Of a DNA stretch of 64,000 nucleotides, positions 47,536 to 59,354 are shown piece by piece. Positions within the stretch are counted from its first letter, which is position 1. Each line of letters begins with the position of its first letter. The stretch spans positions 21,509,001 to 21,573,000 of the forward strand of contig NC_056754.1 of the NCBI RefSeq assembly GCF_018687715.1. Reading direction: 5' to 3'. This DNA is from Carya illinoinensis (lineage: Eukaryota > Streptophyta > Magnoliopsida > Fagales > Juglandaceae). The position numbers were made by a program, and so were the translations under genes. Under the pieces are notes generated by a model that saw only the letters and a list, made by a program, of their open reading frames with translations, was not told the origin of the DNA and did no database searches.

Positions 47536-50500
47536 CTCCTTGCAATGCATATGAAAGCTTTGGACTGAACCATGCTGAAGAAGAGAGCATTATCACGATA
47601 CACCACCTCTTGAGGTTTTGCTCAAAGCTCATTATCTTTCTCTGTGTCCTGCTATGTCTATTAGCTTTTCACAGGTTGCAGTACTCTCGGTCCAAGCTCC
47701 AAGCACCAATCTTTACGTCTCAAATTTCTCATACGCTACATGCTTGTCATTATGTTTACTTTGAAGGCCTTCCCACGATTGCTTTTCTCTTCTTTGTCTG
47801 CCGAGACCTTCCTCTTGATTTTCTCTGGGGTGCCTTCTTCAAGGTTTCTATTACCTCAAGATTATATGGTTGTGATAAAAATTATAATTTATAACAGTAA
47901 AAGAAAAAGCTAAAAAGCGTAAATCACAATATGGATCTCTAGAAACACCGTAGTGTGTTGTGATCAGAACAATGCTAAAAGCATATAAAATCAATGTCGA
48001 AAAATTCGACAGTATGTTGTGATAAAAATTATATGGTTGTGATAAAAATTATAATTTATAACAGTAAAAGAAAAAGCTAAAAAGCGTAAATCACAATATG
48101 GATCTCTAGAAACACCGTAGTGTGTTGTGATCAGAACAATGCTAAAAGCATATAAAATCAATGTCGAAAAATTCGACAGTATGTTGTATATAAAATGTAA
48201 GAGCAGAGTTCCAAAAAAAATATATGCTCTGAGAGGTTTTGATATGTTTGTTTTGATTTGGATATCATGAACTCTTTTACAGAATGGTGATGTTGCAAAT
48301 TTCTCCATCTATATTCATTCAGAGCGAGGTTTTGTGTTTAAAGAGACGACTACAAGTTCAGCATTCTTTTATGGCTAACAGTTGAACAATAGCATTAAGG
48401 TACTACAAGTTCGGAATTCTTTTACGTTGATGAACAACCAGAACTTGTTCGTGTTTTGTTTTAATTCTCGCTTAACCACAGTTTGATTGCCAAGAAGAAT
48501 GGAAGAAAATATTAAAAAACAATGGTTATGTCTCGTGTTTTATTTGACAAATTAATTTTGCATTAGTGTCCCAGTTGAATGAAATTTCTTGAGATCCAAA
48601 CGGATCGAGTCATGGAATGATTTTGTTCCAAAGTTCTCATACTAAAATTTATTTGGATATTCATATGGCAGGTAATGTGGGAAGAATCAAGTATGATAGA
48701 GGCAGAAAGGTTATTGCTTGAAAAAACTCTTGATAATGCATACAATTAGAGATTTGTCCTTCTCTCCAATAGGTTGAATCTAGTTTTTGAACTTATCAAG
48801 TTGGGTGCTACGTTGTTAATGCTTCTATTTTGTGCTAAGATCTAAGCTATTCGCATAGTTTCTAATCTATTCTGTTGATTTTTTTTTTTTATTTACTTTC
48901 TCTTGTGAAATGACTGATTAGCAATATCACTTTTCTTTTTTGACTAATTAGATTTAGATGATGCAATATTACCTTCTTCTAAATTTTTATTTTTATTAAT
49001 TGTTTGTGATGCAGTTGTGTCCCTTTGTACAATTTCAGTTACATCTACAACATCGTGATGTCTTCTCCAAAAAGTCTTGTGGACAAGTAGTAAAAAGGAA
49101 TTTATCTTCAGCAGAACTAGAATGAAATTTGTTCCTAATAGACATATTGCTTATACTCGTCTGGCACTCAGATGTTTCTTGCAAATATGGAACAAAGAAT
49201 GAATCTGAGTTTTATGTACCGTGTGACTGTTATAGCTTTCTTGATGTCAAAGATAATCGTTACAATTCCAAGATGTCACCGACTATACTAGAGAAGAATT
49301 GGCGAAAAGGATCCCAGGTTTTATAACTCTCCTATTAATTTATTTCTTTCTTCTTACCAACAGTGACAATAAATGATGGGTATTGCAACTGATTAGAACA
49401 ATATTTTGCATCCACCTAACGAACTTAAAAGTTGCAAAGTTGTTCATCATGGTCTTACGTTTTGTATCAAAACTGTGCATTTGAAATGCTGCTCCATTTA
49501 AGCCACTGAGATGATTCACACACTTGACAAATTTGCTTGGACAAAAACATTCTTTTTCTATTTATTAGTTCCGAATACCATCTACTATGAGATTTTGTTC
49601 ATGTTTACCTCAGTGGATCATTCTGATCAGAAGACATGTAGAAATAGTCATGGACGATCATATTATTCTTCCTGTCTCTGGGGAATTTTGCAAGGTATGC
49701 AGGAAGACACCTTGTTGGGTCCTATTTCATATTGTTTCAATCTGATAAAGTTGCAAGGAATTCTCTTCTTTAACAAAGCAATTAAGTTCCCTTCAAAAAA
49801 AAAAAAAAACAAACAAGGCAATTAAGTTGGTCATGAATTTCTCTAACACAGTTCTATACTTGCTATATAATGAAGAAAATCCAGTTTCTTGTTGAGTTGC
49901 TTGCCTTTAGTTCAATTGCTAAATTTGAGACAATTGACACTTATATTAATGTCCTCACTCTTTAGCAATGGCCACATATAGACTCAACCAAGAGAAGGCA
50001 ACTTCTAGTAAGTGAATACTATGTTGCACTTTCAGATGAAGAAAAAAAATAGATGATTTACCTCATGCCTTTTGAAAGGGCATACTACTGTACATGCCGC
50101 CTTTTATGCAAACAGGATATCAAATTCAGATTTACCCCATGGCCGAAAGTTCAGAATCCCCTTAACTGTATCCCTAATGAACATTACGTGTAGACATTAC
50201 TTGAAGTAAGCAATTCCTTTTCTTCTGTAAGTAGTTATATTTGGATTGACCGTTCCATAAAAAAATATAGAATAGATTGTCATTACCAACTTTTCATTAA
50301 AAAAATGTGTCTTTCATTGGCATGATAAGCATTGTATCCATTTTTTTTCTTTAGTTTCCCTTATTGACATCATATGACTATTTTCTTTTCTCTCTGGAAA
50401 CAATCAGGAATAGAATTTTCATTTTTAACATTTCATTAAAAATATTTTGTTTGTGTTTCACATAAGATGAGTTGGCTTGAAGATGAACTTGAACGAAGGA

Positions 50501-50610
50501 CATTGACCTACACCTCATGGAATCAGTCTGCAATGAGAGAGGAAGAAAGCTCTTGGCACCCTATCACATTCCATTATGCAGATGCTGGTCTTCAAAAAAT
50601 CAAGAAATAA
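47536..50610 (+). pseudogene. Core-2/I-branching (GT14) glycosyltransferase, broken
   Basis: Most exons of a plant GT14 gene are still recognisable in order. Exon 1 (47536-47843) has a signal-anchor (LIIFLCVLLCLLAFH) and AFLFFVCRDLPLDFLWGAFF. Exon 2 (from 48283) has NGDVANFSIYIHSERGFVFK and a stop at 48376-48378. Exon 3 (from 48672) has VMWEESSMIEAERLLLEK and a stop at 48747-48749. Exon 4 (about 49017-49085) has CVPLYNFSYIYN. Exon 5 (49235-49318) has SKMSPTILEKNWRKGSQ. Exon 6 (about 49628-49694) has RRHVEIVMDDHIILPVSGEF. Then PLNCIPNEHYV with a stop at 50191-50193, and the last piece (50467-50610) has ELERRTLTYTSWNQSA and WHPITFHYADAGLQKI. Intact relatives are Golgi type II membrane glycosyltransferases. 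At least three in-frame stops make this copy dead; splice sites are largely kept. Confidence 0.9.
47861..48187. repeat. 167-bp tandem duplication, copies identical
   Basis: Copy 1 starts ATTATATGGTTGTGATAAAA at 47861 and copy 2 at 48028; by eye the two are identical to position 48187 (about 160 bases). It lies in intron 1 of the GT14 pseudogene. Confidence 0.95.
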
Positions 50611-53389
50611 AGGTGAGTTCTCTTGGCAAGTTCAGTTCAGTTTTAGGCACTTAAAGCATAAACCACAATGTATTAGAAGAAGAATATTCCATATAAAAGT
50701 CCGATTCTACTTTTTACGAATATTTGGACATAGAAAACATAGAAAACATAGATGCCTGTGCAGTACTTAGTATCTAGATATATAAGGATCAGTTTTGGTT
50801 AAGACTAGACAAATTATATTGTGTTAACTTGACATTTGTGCTCAGGGAATTGGTAATGTGATAAGCCAAACCAATATGAGTCAATTATTATTTGTAACTT
50901 GTGGTGTGACATGTTTACGTAAATGTAAACCAACTGCTACACTCCAGCTTTTAGTGTTCCTACGATCGTTTTGATAAAGGTTTTTTGGTTGATCTTGATT
51001 AGTTTTCTTACAATTTTCTTACAAGATATCAACCATCTCTACTATGAATCTGAACACCGAACTAAATGGTTTCCAATCTCACTCCATGTTTCTTATTTGC
51101 TAGAAAGTTCACTCACGTGGCAACCATTGGCCTTTTGAAAGAGGAATTGATTGGTTCCTACAATATAAATGAATTATCAAATACAACAGCGCTATGGATG
51201 ACTTTATTTTCCTGGAAAAGAAAAAGTGACCAAGCTATGTAACTCTTGTAGCATTGTGAAGTGGCATTCAGAAAATTTTGCAGAATGTTTTTTAATCTAG
51301 CTCTACAAAGCAGTTTGTTATTTCAGGTGGCTGTAGAGATCTGTACAAGTGGAGATGGTGTTGCAACCGAGAAGTGAAGAGGAAAGAGAGGGATAAGGTG
51401 AAGATTGGAAGTGTTTGAAATGTGAACTTGGTACCATGTATTTCACCGTAATTTCTCTACTCATTTCAAAACCCTTCTACCTTTCTTTTCCTTGGACTAA
51501 AACTGAATAAAGAAAAGAAAATGGATGACGATCTCATGAAAATTATGGGAGATGTTATAATGCTTTAGAAGGGAAGCAAATATATTGACCAATGTGACAA
51601 AGCTTCCTGTTCTTTTGCAATTAATGTTGAGATCTAATGAGAGCTAATATTATGGATGAAGATGGTACTCTTCAGACTGCATCTTATGGACCCATGGCTT
51701 CTATTATTTACAAACAATGGAGTTTTGGAACATATCAAACACTAAAAAAATGAGAAGCTCCAACCTCCACAAATTATGTTATCATGCAATGTTAAAGGTT
51801 TTCATGATTAGATAGATACTATCATTTTCAAGTGAAATGAAAATGAAAATAACTTACTTTACAACCAAAATTATTACAATTGAGGTTATTTGTAATCCTT
51901 CTAATCTTTCATCTCTTATTGTCTTAATTTCTTGTTGGGTAAACTTGTATTTAGGCTTGATTAAGCTTAACTTGATTTCCAAAAAATTGGGTTAAGCTTC
52001 ATTATGATTCAGACTAAGTTAGTACATTTTGGTGAACATTTAAATCTATCATATCATGTCCAAGATCCTTTGGATTAGATGGCATAAGGCTTTATCTCCA
52101 AGTGATAAAATTAGGTTTGAAGCCAGCTCGCTCACCCTTTATTATTTATATATACATGTGTATATATATATATATATATGTATAAAACTATCATATCATG
52201 ACGTGACATCAATCGATTGGCTCACAAAAGTATCTAAATTTAGCACAAATTATATATTCTCATATATTGAAAAAAGAGAAGTGTTATACCCACAAAAATA
52301 TCACACAATAGTAAACTCACAAACTAACATGATTTCATATTATATATTAAATCTACAAAAGTACATCTATAATCTAATGTATCGCATTAAGCAATATCAA
52401 GTTGTGGGTTTACTTTTATGGAATATTTTTGTAACTAAAACATTTATCTTAAAAAAATATATATAATTAGGTCTAACAACGTGATGAAAAGTAAAATTTA
52501 TAGTAAGAGTTTCTCTTCAAACTGGACAGTGTATTTGCGCCTTTTACACCTTCCAATGATAGGGTGACCTTTCATTAATCCATTATTATTTACCATGGGT
52601 CTATTTATATGTTACAACCGCTCTTTAGTCTTGAGTCTGTTCCTCCCTCTCTCTTTGAGTTCACTCTCTCAAGTCTGAGTTCGGAGTTCATTCCTCCTCT
52701 CTTCCACACTATTGATCTCTCTGTCTTCAAGCTCCCAACAGTTTCTCACCAAGTTTGTTCCTCTCGTTTCTCTCATCGTCACTCTCTCTTCTAGTGCTTT
52801 CTCACAAATTTTTTGGACTCATGTTGTTTGCCCTATCACTCTAATCATGTCAGTTTCCATCCTTCCATAGCCACTACTCCCCGGACATCCTAAAGCTTTT
52901 GCAAACATTTGATAGAACTCCACAAAAAGAAAATTTTGAAAATATTGATTACAATAGTTTCAATGGATCTCTACAAACAAATATATAACATGCGCTGTGA
53001 TGAGACAAAAAGGGAATTGGGAAGAAAGAATCACGATCTCAAATTGGATGGAATCTAGGGAAATAAACCAGTCACTTTCTCAAACTGGTTTGAGGCAATC
53101 TTAAACTTCACTCCATATTTTTGCAGTCCAATGAGAGAGAGTATAATGGTATAGTTTACTCTTCTATCCTGCTTCTTCTGTAATTTGTGATGTCAAAAAC
53201 TTATGATGGCCACTGAGTATGGATGTGCTTGGCTTGGAAACTTGAGAACTGGTTTAGATCTATGCAAAAGGCAACTTACTAATGGGGAAAAATCTTAGAT
53301 CTAGTTTAGCATAACGAGAGAGAGATATCTCAGATTTGTTGTCGATGGGGAGAAATAGAGAGAGTGACTAAGGACTAAGGGGGATCTCA
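50611..53389. other. Intergenic DNA between pseudogene and retrotransposon
   Basis: No gene recognised. A decayed end of the GT14 gene could lie near 51040-51180 (SEHRTKWFP-like and FLFARKF-like text is suggestive but not firm: TCTGAACACCGAACTAAATG and TTGCTAGAAAGTTCAC). An (AT)n run sits at about 52159-52180, and a CT-rich stretch at 52618-52800. Confidence 0.4.
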
Positions 53390-54028
53390 TGTTGACTATG
53401 ACTTGATTCCTATTGAAAAAGCATCACTCCAGATTGTTTGCTCGAGCGGTGGTCCTACCACTCGAGTGAAGCTTCAGACAGATTGTTAGATTAATAGCTA
53501 CTCAATAGTCAGCTTGAGCAGGACTCTTAAAGAAAGTTTGCTCAACTTTTGCTCGACAGTCAACTGGAGCGAGATCCAGGCAAAGAGTTCGCTCGACACT
53601 CGCTTATCACTCAGTTCGAGCAAGTTCCAGCCTTAATATTTGCTCGAGTCTCGCTTGACATGCTGCTTGAGCGAATGTTTGTAAAATAGGATTTCATGCC
53701 ATTTCAGTATAAATACATGTTATTTTCATTGTATTCTAACTTTTTGAGTAGTTAGAATATAGATAAGAAAATGATCCTTTGTGAGATCCTTGAGAGTTCA
53801 TTAAGTGTATTGGAGCTTTGGGATTGAGGCTTATGTGATTGGTCTCTTATACTCTATCTATGTTGATAGTGAATTCATTGAGACTGACGCCGCCAATGGA
53901 CTAATGCTTACTCTGATCCGAATTACTTCAATCTTGATATTCTGTGTGTGATTGTCATTATTTTTCTTTTTTTTTTTGCTTATGCTTTTATATTTTAAAT
54001 TAGCTACTGATAACAGTTAATCTCAATA
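53390..54028 (+). repeat. 5' LTR of the copia element
   Basis: 639 bp. U3 carries many near-copies of the palindrome CTCGAG/GCTCGAGC (e.g. 53440, 53460). The terminal dinucleotide is TA where the partner LTR has CA. A likely TATA region is AGTATAAATACATG at about 53707. Confidence 0.85.
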
Positions 54029-54073
54029 AATTAGTATCAGAGCATTAGGATTTGTAGAAGATCTTGAGGGATG

Positions 54074-54830
54074 GCTATGGAAAAGTTTGAAGTAGAGAAA
54101 TTCGATTGTCAAAATAGTTTCAGTTTATGGCACATCAACATGAAAGCTTTACTATGACAATAAGGTTTGTCAAAGGTCTTGGATGGAAATGTGTCTGATG
54201 ATTCTCTTGCACCAACAAGAGAAGAAGAAGAAGAGAAAGCATATAGTGCTATTATGTTGCTATTATCTAATGCAGTTTTGCGAGAGGTTACTGATGAGGA
54301 GATCGCTGCTGGTTTTTGGAATAAACTTGAGAACTTGTATATGACGAACTCGTTCACAAATTGTTTGTATCTGAAGTAACAGTTATACACACTTAAAATA
54401 AAGGAAGGTACTCATATCTTTGAATATTTAGATGAATGTAATAAGATTATTATGGATATGAGGAATATTTACATTAAGCTTGAACAAGAAGATCAAGCCT
54501 TAATTTTTTTTACATTCGTTGCCTATGTCGTTTGATAATTTTATGAATTCAATGTTGTATAGTAGAGACACTATTTCTTTGGCAGATATGACATCTACTT
54601 TGAATTCTAAGAAATTAAGAACTAAATTGAATTTGAGGGCAAGTATAATCAAGACAGTGATTTGTTTGTTAAGGGTTCCTCTAGTAGGGGTAGAGATCTA
54701 GTGGAAGGGGTTAAGAAAAAAGTAGAGGTGAATCCAGAGGTAGTTCACAGTCAAATTTTAACAAGAAAAATGTTAAATGTCATTACTGTTATAAATTCAG
54801 TTATTACAAGAATGCGTGTCTTAGACTAAG
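54074..54830 (+). pseudogene. copia gag, broken
   Basis: It opens MAMEKFEVEKFDCQNSFSLW, the usual copia gag start, and continues through an acidic segment and FWNKLENLYMTNSF. Stops fall early (54154-54156) and repeatedly. A zinc knuckle at about 54778-54819 (CHYC...C) has Tyr where the zinc-binding His should be. Confidence 0.8.
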
Positions 54831-54879
54831 AAATAAGGAAGAAGGTACTAGTTCCTCTAATGGCGTTAGTGTTGCTAAT

Positions 54880-55920
54880 GATAAATCTAACAACACGGAT
54901 ATTGTCTTAGCAATTAGCGGCTCTAACAGTTGCTTTGTGTCTCAAGAGAGACTGGTTCACTTCCTATGAGCAAGTCAAAGGTGGTTTTATTCTGGTGGGG
55001 AATGATATGACTTGTAAGATTGTTGTGATTGGTTCAGTTAGGATTAAGATGTTTTATGAGATTGTCAAGACTTTGTTTAGCGTCCAACATATCCCAGATT
55101 TGAAGAAAAATCTTATTTTTTTGGGCACTTTTGATTCTTTAGATTTCTGATACACAGGTGAAGGTGGAGCCATTAGAGTCAGTAAAGGTTCCATGATTGT
55201 AATGAAAGGAGATAAGACTGATGATCTTTATTTTCTTCAAGGTAGTATAGTGGCAAGTGCAACTACAATAGTTGTTTCAGATTATCCAAACTCAGACATT
55301 ACTCGTTTGTGGCGCATGCATTTGGGTCATATGAATGAAAAATGGATGTCTATTCTAAGTAAATAGAGTCTGTTGTGTGATAAAAAGGTAGGAAAATTTG
55401 ACTTTTGTGAGCATTACATTTTTGGAAAATAGTGCAAGGTTCAGTTTACTATAGGTGTCCACATAACCAAAAGTATTGTTAACTATATTCATTCTAATAT
55501 TTAGGATTCGTCTTATATTCTATCGAAAGGTGGAGCTCAGTATTTACTTACATTTATTGATGCTCAAGAAAGATTTGGGTTTATTTTCTGAAATAAAAGA
55601 GAGATATATTTGCCAACTTTAAACATTGGAAGTCTTGGATTGAAAATCAAATAGGCAAGAAGGTAAAGAGATATCGAACTAACAATGGTATGGAATTTTG
55701 CAGAGGTTAGTTTGATAAATTTTGCAAAGATAAAGGTATTATCAGGCTTCACACAATTAGATACACTCCATAGCAAAATGGAGTAGCTGAATAGATGAAT
55801 ACAACTCTCTTGGAGAGAACCTGCAGTATGCTTTCGAATGCCGGCTTGTCTAAATATTTATAGGCTGAAGTAATCAACACAACTTGCTAGTTGGTTAACT
55901 GCTCACTAAGCACAACTATT
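54880..55920 (+). pseudogene. copia protease tail and integrase, broken
   Basis: The region after the protease reads WFTSYEQVKGGFILVGNDMT and FSVQHIPDLKKNLIFLGTFD. Integrase begins with the zinc-binding LWRMHLGHMNEKWM (about 55307). The core has GGAQYLLTFIDAQERFGFIF, then frameshifts and several TAG/TAA stops. Confidence 0.8.
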
Positions 55921-56539
55921 TAATTGAAAACTCCAAATGAGGTATGGTCTAGTACTCTTGTTGATTATTCAAATTTGAAAATTTTTTATTGTCCTACATA
56001 TTTTCATGTTGATGAAGGAAAGCTTAAGCTAAGGGCAAAGAATGGCATATTCATTGGATATGTACTGATCCTAACGAAGAGCAAAGAATGGCATATTGGA
56101 TATGCCAATAGGGTGAAAGGATTTAGGTTATAGTGTATTGATCCTAAATCACCCAAGTTTGTAATTAGCAGGAATGTTATATTTGATAAACAATCCATGC
56201 TTAATCGAAGAAATGAGTTTACTGTGTCTACAAGTGAAGAGTAGGATAATGGCAAAAAGTTGCATTTGTAGATTGAAGCTTCACAAGGGTGCCTAACGGC
56301 ACTCAAGATCATGCTATTATTGATGACTAAGATTCTTATTCTGATAGTGGCACATAGGGTGAGCAAGACTACAATATAGCTACTAGTAGACAAAGGAGGC
56401 AAATTAGGCTATCTCAAAGATATGCTCATGCATACATGGTTATGCATGCACTTACTATGACATAGAACATTACTGGTCATGAGCTTTCCAGTTATTCATA
56501 GTGGTACGCAACGATGATTGAAGAGATTGAGTCTTTTCA

Positions 56540-57110
56540 CTAGAACTAAACATGGGATTTGGTTAAGTTGCCTAAGAAGACGAAGATTGTTGGTTGCAAA
56601 TGGGTCTTCAAGAGAAAATAATGAATCTGGAGTGTTGTAGATGCAAGGTACAAGACACGCTTAGTTGCAAAGGGATATAGTCAGAGAGATGGTGTGGACT
56701 TCAATGAAGTTTTTTCTCCAGTTATGAAACATAGCTTAATCTGCGTGTTGCTTGCCATGGTTGCTTTGTATGAGTAGAGCTACAATAGCTTGATGTTAAA
56801 ACAACTTTTCTGCATGGTGAGCTTGAAGAGACCATTTATATGCATAAGCTAGAAGGATTCATTGTTGAAGATAAAGAAGATCATGTGTGCAAATTAAAGA
56901 AATCATTATATGGTTTGAAGTAGTCTCCAAGGCAATGGTATAAGAGTTTTGATAATTTTATGATTAATCATGGTTATTCGAGAAGTAGCTATGATAGTTG
57001 TGTTTATCACAGTTAGTTGTTTGATGGGCCTTTCATTTATTTGCTACTGTACATTGATGATATGCTTATTGCTGCCAAAGGCATGTCTGATGTTAGCTTT
57101 GTTATGAGTT
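56540..57110 (+). pseudogene. copia reverse transcriptase, broken
   Basis: It contains KTKIVGCKWVFKRK, FNEVFSPVMKH, LDVKTTFLHGELEETIYMHK and the catalytic YIDDMLIA (YxDD at 57050-57061). Stops at CAG/TGG-type codons (e.g. after SLYGLK, about 56921) interrupt it. Confidence 0.9.
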
Positions 57111-57114
57111 TGAA

Positions 57115-57960
57115 ATGAAAGACTTGGGCGCTACAAAGAAGATTTTGGGGATGAAAATCCTTAGAGATAGGAAAGCTGAAAAGTTGTACTTGTTCCAGGG
57201 AGAGTACATTAAGAAAGTTATTGAGAGATTTGGAATGTCCAATTCCAAACTAGTAAGTACTCCACTTGCTATCCATTTTAAAATTTTAGTGTCTTTATCT
57301 CCTCATACTAACGAGGATGAAAAGTTCATGGCTAGTGTTTCATATTCCTGTGTAGTGGACAGTATTATGTATGTAATGATTTATACTCATCTAGACATTT
57401 CACAGGCAGTGAGCGTTGTTAAGAAGTATATGGCTAATCTGGGTAAGGTTCATTGGAAGGCTATGAAATGGATGCTCATGTATTTGAAAGAGACTTCAAA
57501 TTTTGGCTTAGTCTTTGATAGAAAAATTGATTTCAGTTCAAGGGTTGTTGGTTATGTTGACTCTAATTATACTGGAGACTTAGACAAGAGAAGATCATTG
57601 ACAAGGTATATTTTTACTTTTATATGGTTCTGCTATTGGTTGGAAAGAAACACTACAATCCATTGTTGTTTTATCAACTACAAAAGTAGAATACATGGCA
57701 AAAGCAATGAAAGATGTCATTTGGTTGAAAGGTTTGATCAATGATTTGGAACTACACCAAGATGGAATTTCTTATTTTGTGACAGCCAGAGCGCAATACA
57801 TTTGACCAAAACTCACATGTATCATAAGAGAACCAAGTACATTAATGTCAGATATCATTTTCTTCGAGAGGTTGTTACAGAGGTTATGATAGCAATTCAA
57901 AATATTGCTACCATTGAGAATTCAATAGATATGATGACAAAACCAGTTCCAGTATACAAG
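57115..57960 (+). pseudogene. copia RT tail and RNase H, broken
   Basis: The 57115-57744 frame has KDLGATKKILGMKILRDRKA, YIKKVIERFGMSNSKLVSTP, VDSIMYVMIYTHLDISQAVS and the RNase H start GYVDSNYTGDLDKRRSLT. It frameshifts near 57600-57680, then THMYHKRTKYINVRYHFLRE continues in another frame. Confidence 0.9.
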
Positions 57961-58084
57961 TTCAACATTTGTTTGGACTTGATAGGTGTTTGGGGATTCC
58001 CTTAGGGGATTTGAGGGAGGGGGTCAGCTCTTGGTTTAATGGATTTTGTTTAGGCTTGACAAAATTCAAGCTAAGGTGGAGATT

Positions 58085-58440
58085 TGTTGAGTGTAGCTTG
58101 ATTCCTGTTGAGAAAACACCACTCCAAATTGTTTGCTCAATCAATGGTCCTGCCGCTCAAGCGAAACTTAAGACAGATTGTTAAATCGACAACCGCTCAA
58201 CATTTAGCTCGAGTGGGATCCTTATAGAGAGTTTGCTCAACCGTCAGCTCGAGCAAGATCCAGGCAGAGAGTTCGCAAGCCACTCAGTCGACATTCAGCT
58301 CGAGTGAGTTTTAGCCCTAATATTCGCTTGAGTCTTGCTCGACATGCCACTCGAGTGAATGTTTGTAAAATAGGGTTCCTCTTCGTTTCAGTATAAGTAC
58401 ATATTATTTTCATTGTATTATTACTTTTTGAGTATCCAGA

Positions 58441-58539
<99 letters not shown>

Positions 58540-58789
58540 CTTTTGTGTGAATCCTGAGAGTTCATTGGATGTATTGGAGTTTTAGGATTGAGAATTTTGT
58601 GAATGATCTCTTATACTCCACCTTGTTGATGGTGAATTCATTGAGATCGACTCTGCCAGTGGATGTAGGCTTACTCTAAGCCGAACCACTTAAATCTTGG
58701 TATTTTGTGTGTGATTATCGTTATTTTTCTTTTGTTTTCTTCCACTTTTATACTTTAAATTAGTCGTTGATAACCAGTTAATCCCAACA
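58085..58789 (+). repeat. 3' LTR of the copia element, with microsatellite
   Basis: 705 bp. It is longer than its partner mainly because of an (AT)n(AG)n run at 58440-58536 where the 5' LTR reads GAATATAGATAAGAAAATGA. Confidence 0.88.
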
Positions 58790-59354
58790 TCTCTAATTGT
58801 AGGTTGAGGAGAGAGAGAGAGAGAATGTCAAGGGCATGAGATTTGATTTGCTGTCGAGGGAGAGAGAGTGGAAAAAGAGAGAAAGATCGAACTGAGTGAA
58901 AGAGAGGAGATGTTTTGATGTGTCGTTCCTATCGTAAATTGTTTATGCTTAAAACATGTCATCCTCCTATTGGAGAGTGTAAATCCAACAATAGCACCAC
59001 GTTTTGTCTAGAGGGTTTATAGTAATACTAGATATAGTCTTAAGGTATGCAAATCTTATGTACTTTTTGAGAAACAGTGTAGTCCATCATTAAAAAATAA
59101 TTTTTTATGTGAATTTAAGATTTATCTATTTGCTTAAAAAAAATGAGTAAAGACTACAAATATTATTTTTTTTATACTAAACGGCATGCGTTTACAACCT
59201 CATATTACGCCTCTCCTCCCAAATTTGAAACTATATTTTGGGGGGAAATGTTATTTCCTTTTGTTCACTCTCTCTGAGAAATAAAAAGAATCGAACACTT
59301 TCAAAACCTTCGCTATCTGTATATGGTACGGTCGCTTCCATACTGTCCCCAACA
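58790..59354 (+). promoter_or_regulatory. Promoter and leader region of the CAP-H gene
   Basis: GA-rich up to about 58910, then AT-rich. The 59230-59354 stretch is the likely 5' UTR. The copia 3' LTR ends about 565 bases upstream of the start codon. No TATA box was assigned. Confidence 0.4.

Larger units (their letters stand above)
53390..58789 (+). mobile_element. Ty1/copia LTR retrotransposon, complete but inactive
   Basis: 5' LTR 53390-54028 (starts TGTTGACTATG, ends AATCTCAATA) and 3' LTR 58085-58789 (starts TGTTGAGTGTAG, ends AATCCCAACA). A primer-binding site GTATCAGAGC (54032 on; initiator-Met tRNA type) follows the first LTR, and a purine tract AAGGTGGAGATT precedes the second. Flanks TCTCA and TCTCT are a near-perfect 5-bp target duplication. 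The interior runs gag, protease, integrase, RT, RNase H, which is the copia order. Many stops, often TAG in place of a sense codon, interrupt all domains, so it cannot move unaided. Confidence 0.93.

Noticed and set aside
49511..49825. 104-codon ORF in the GT14 region
   Set aside because: Only part of it overlaps a true exon piece, and that piece is in a different frame (MDDHIILPVSGEF); the rest is intron and poly-A.
52609..52794. Ser/Pro/Leu-rich short ORF
   Set aside because: CT-rich low-complexity DNA without motif or gene context.
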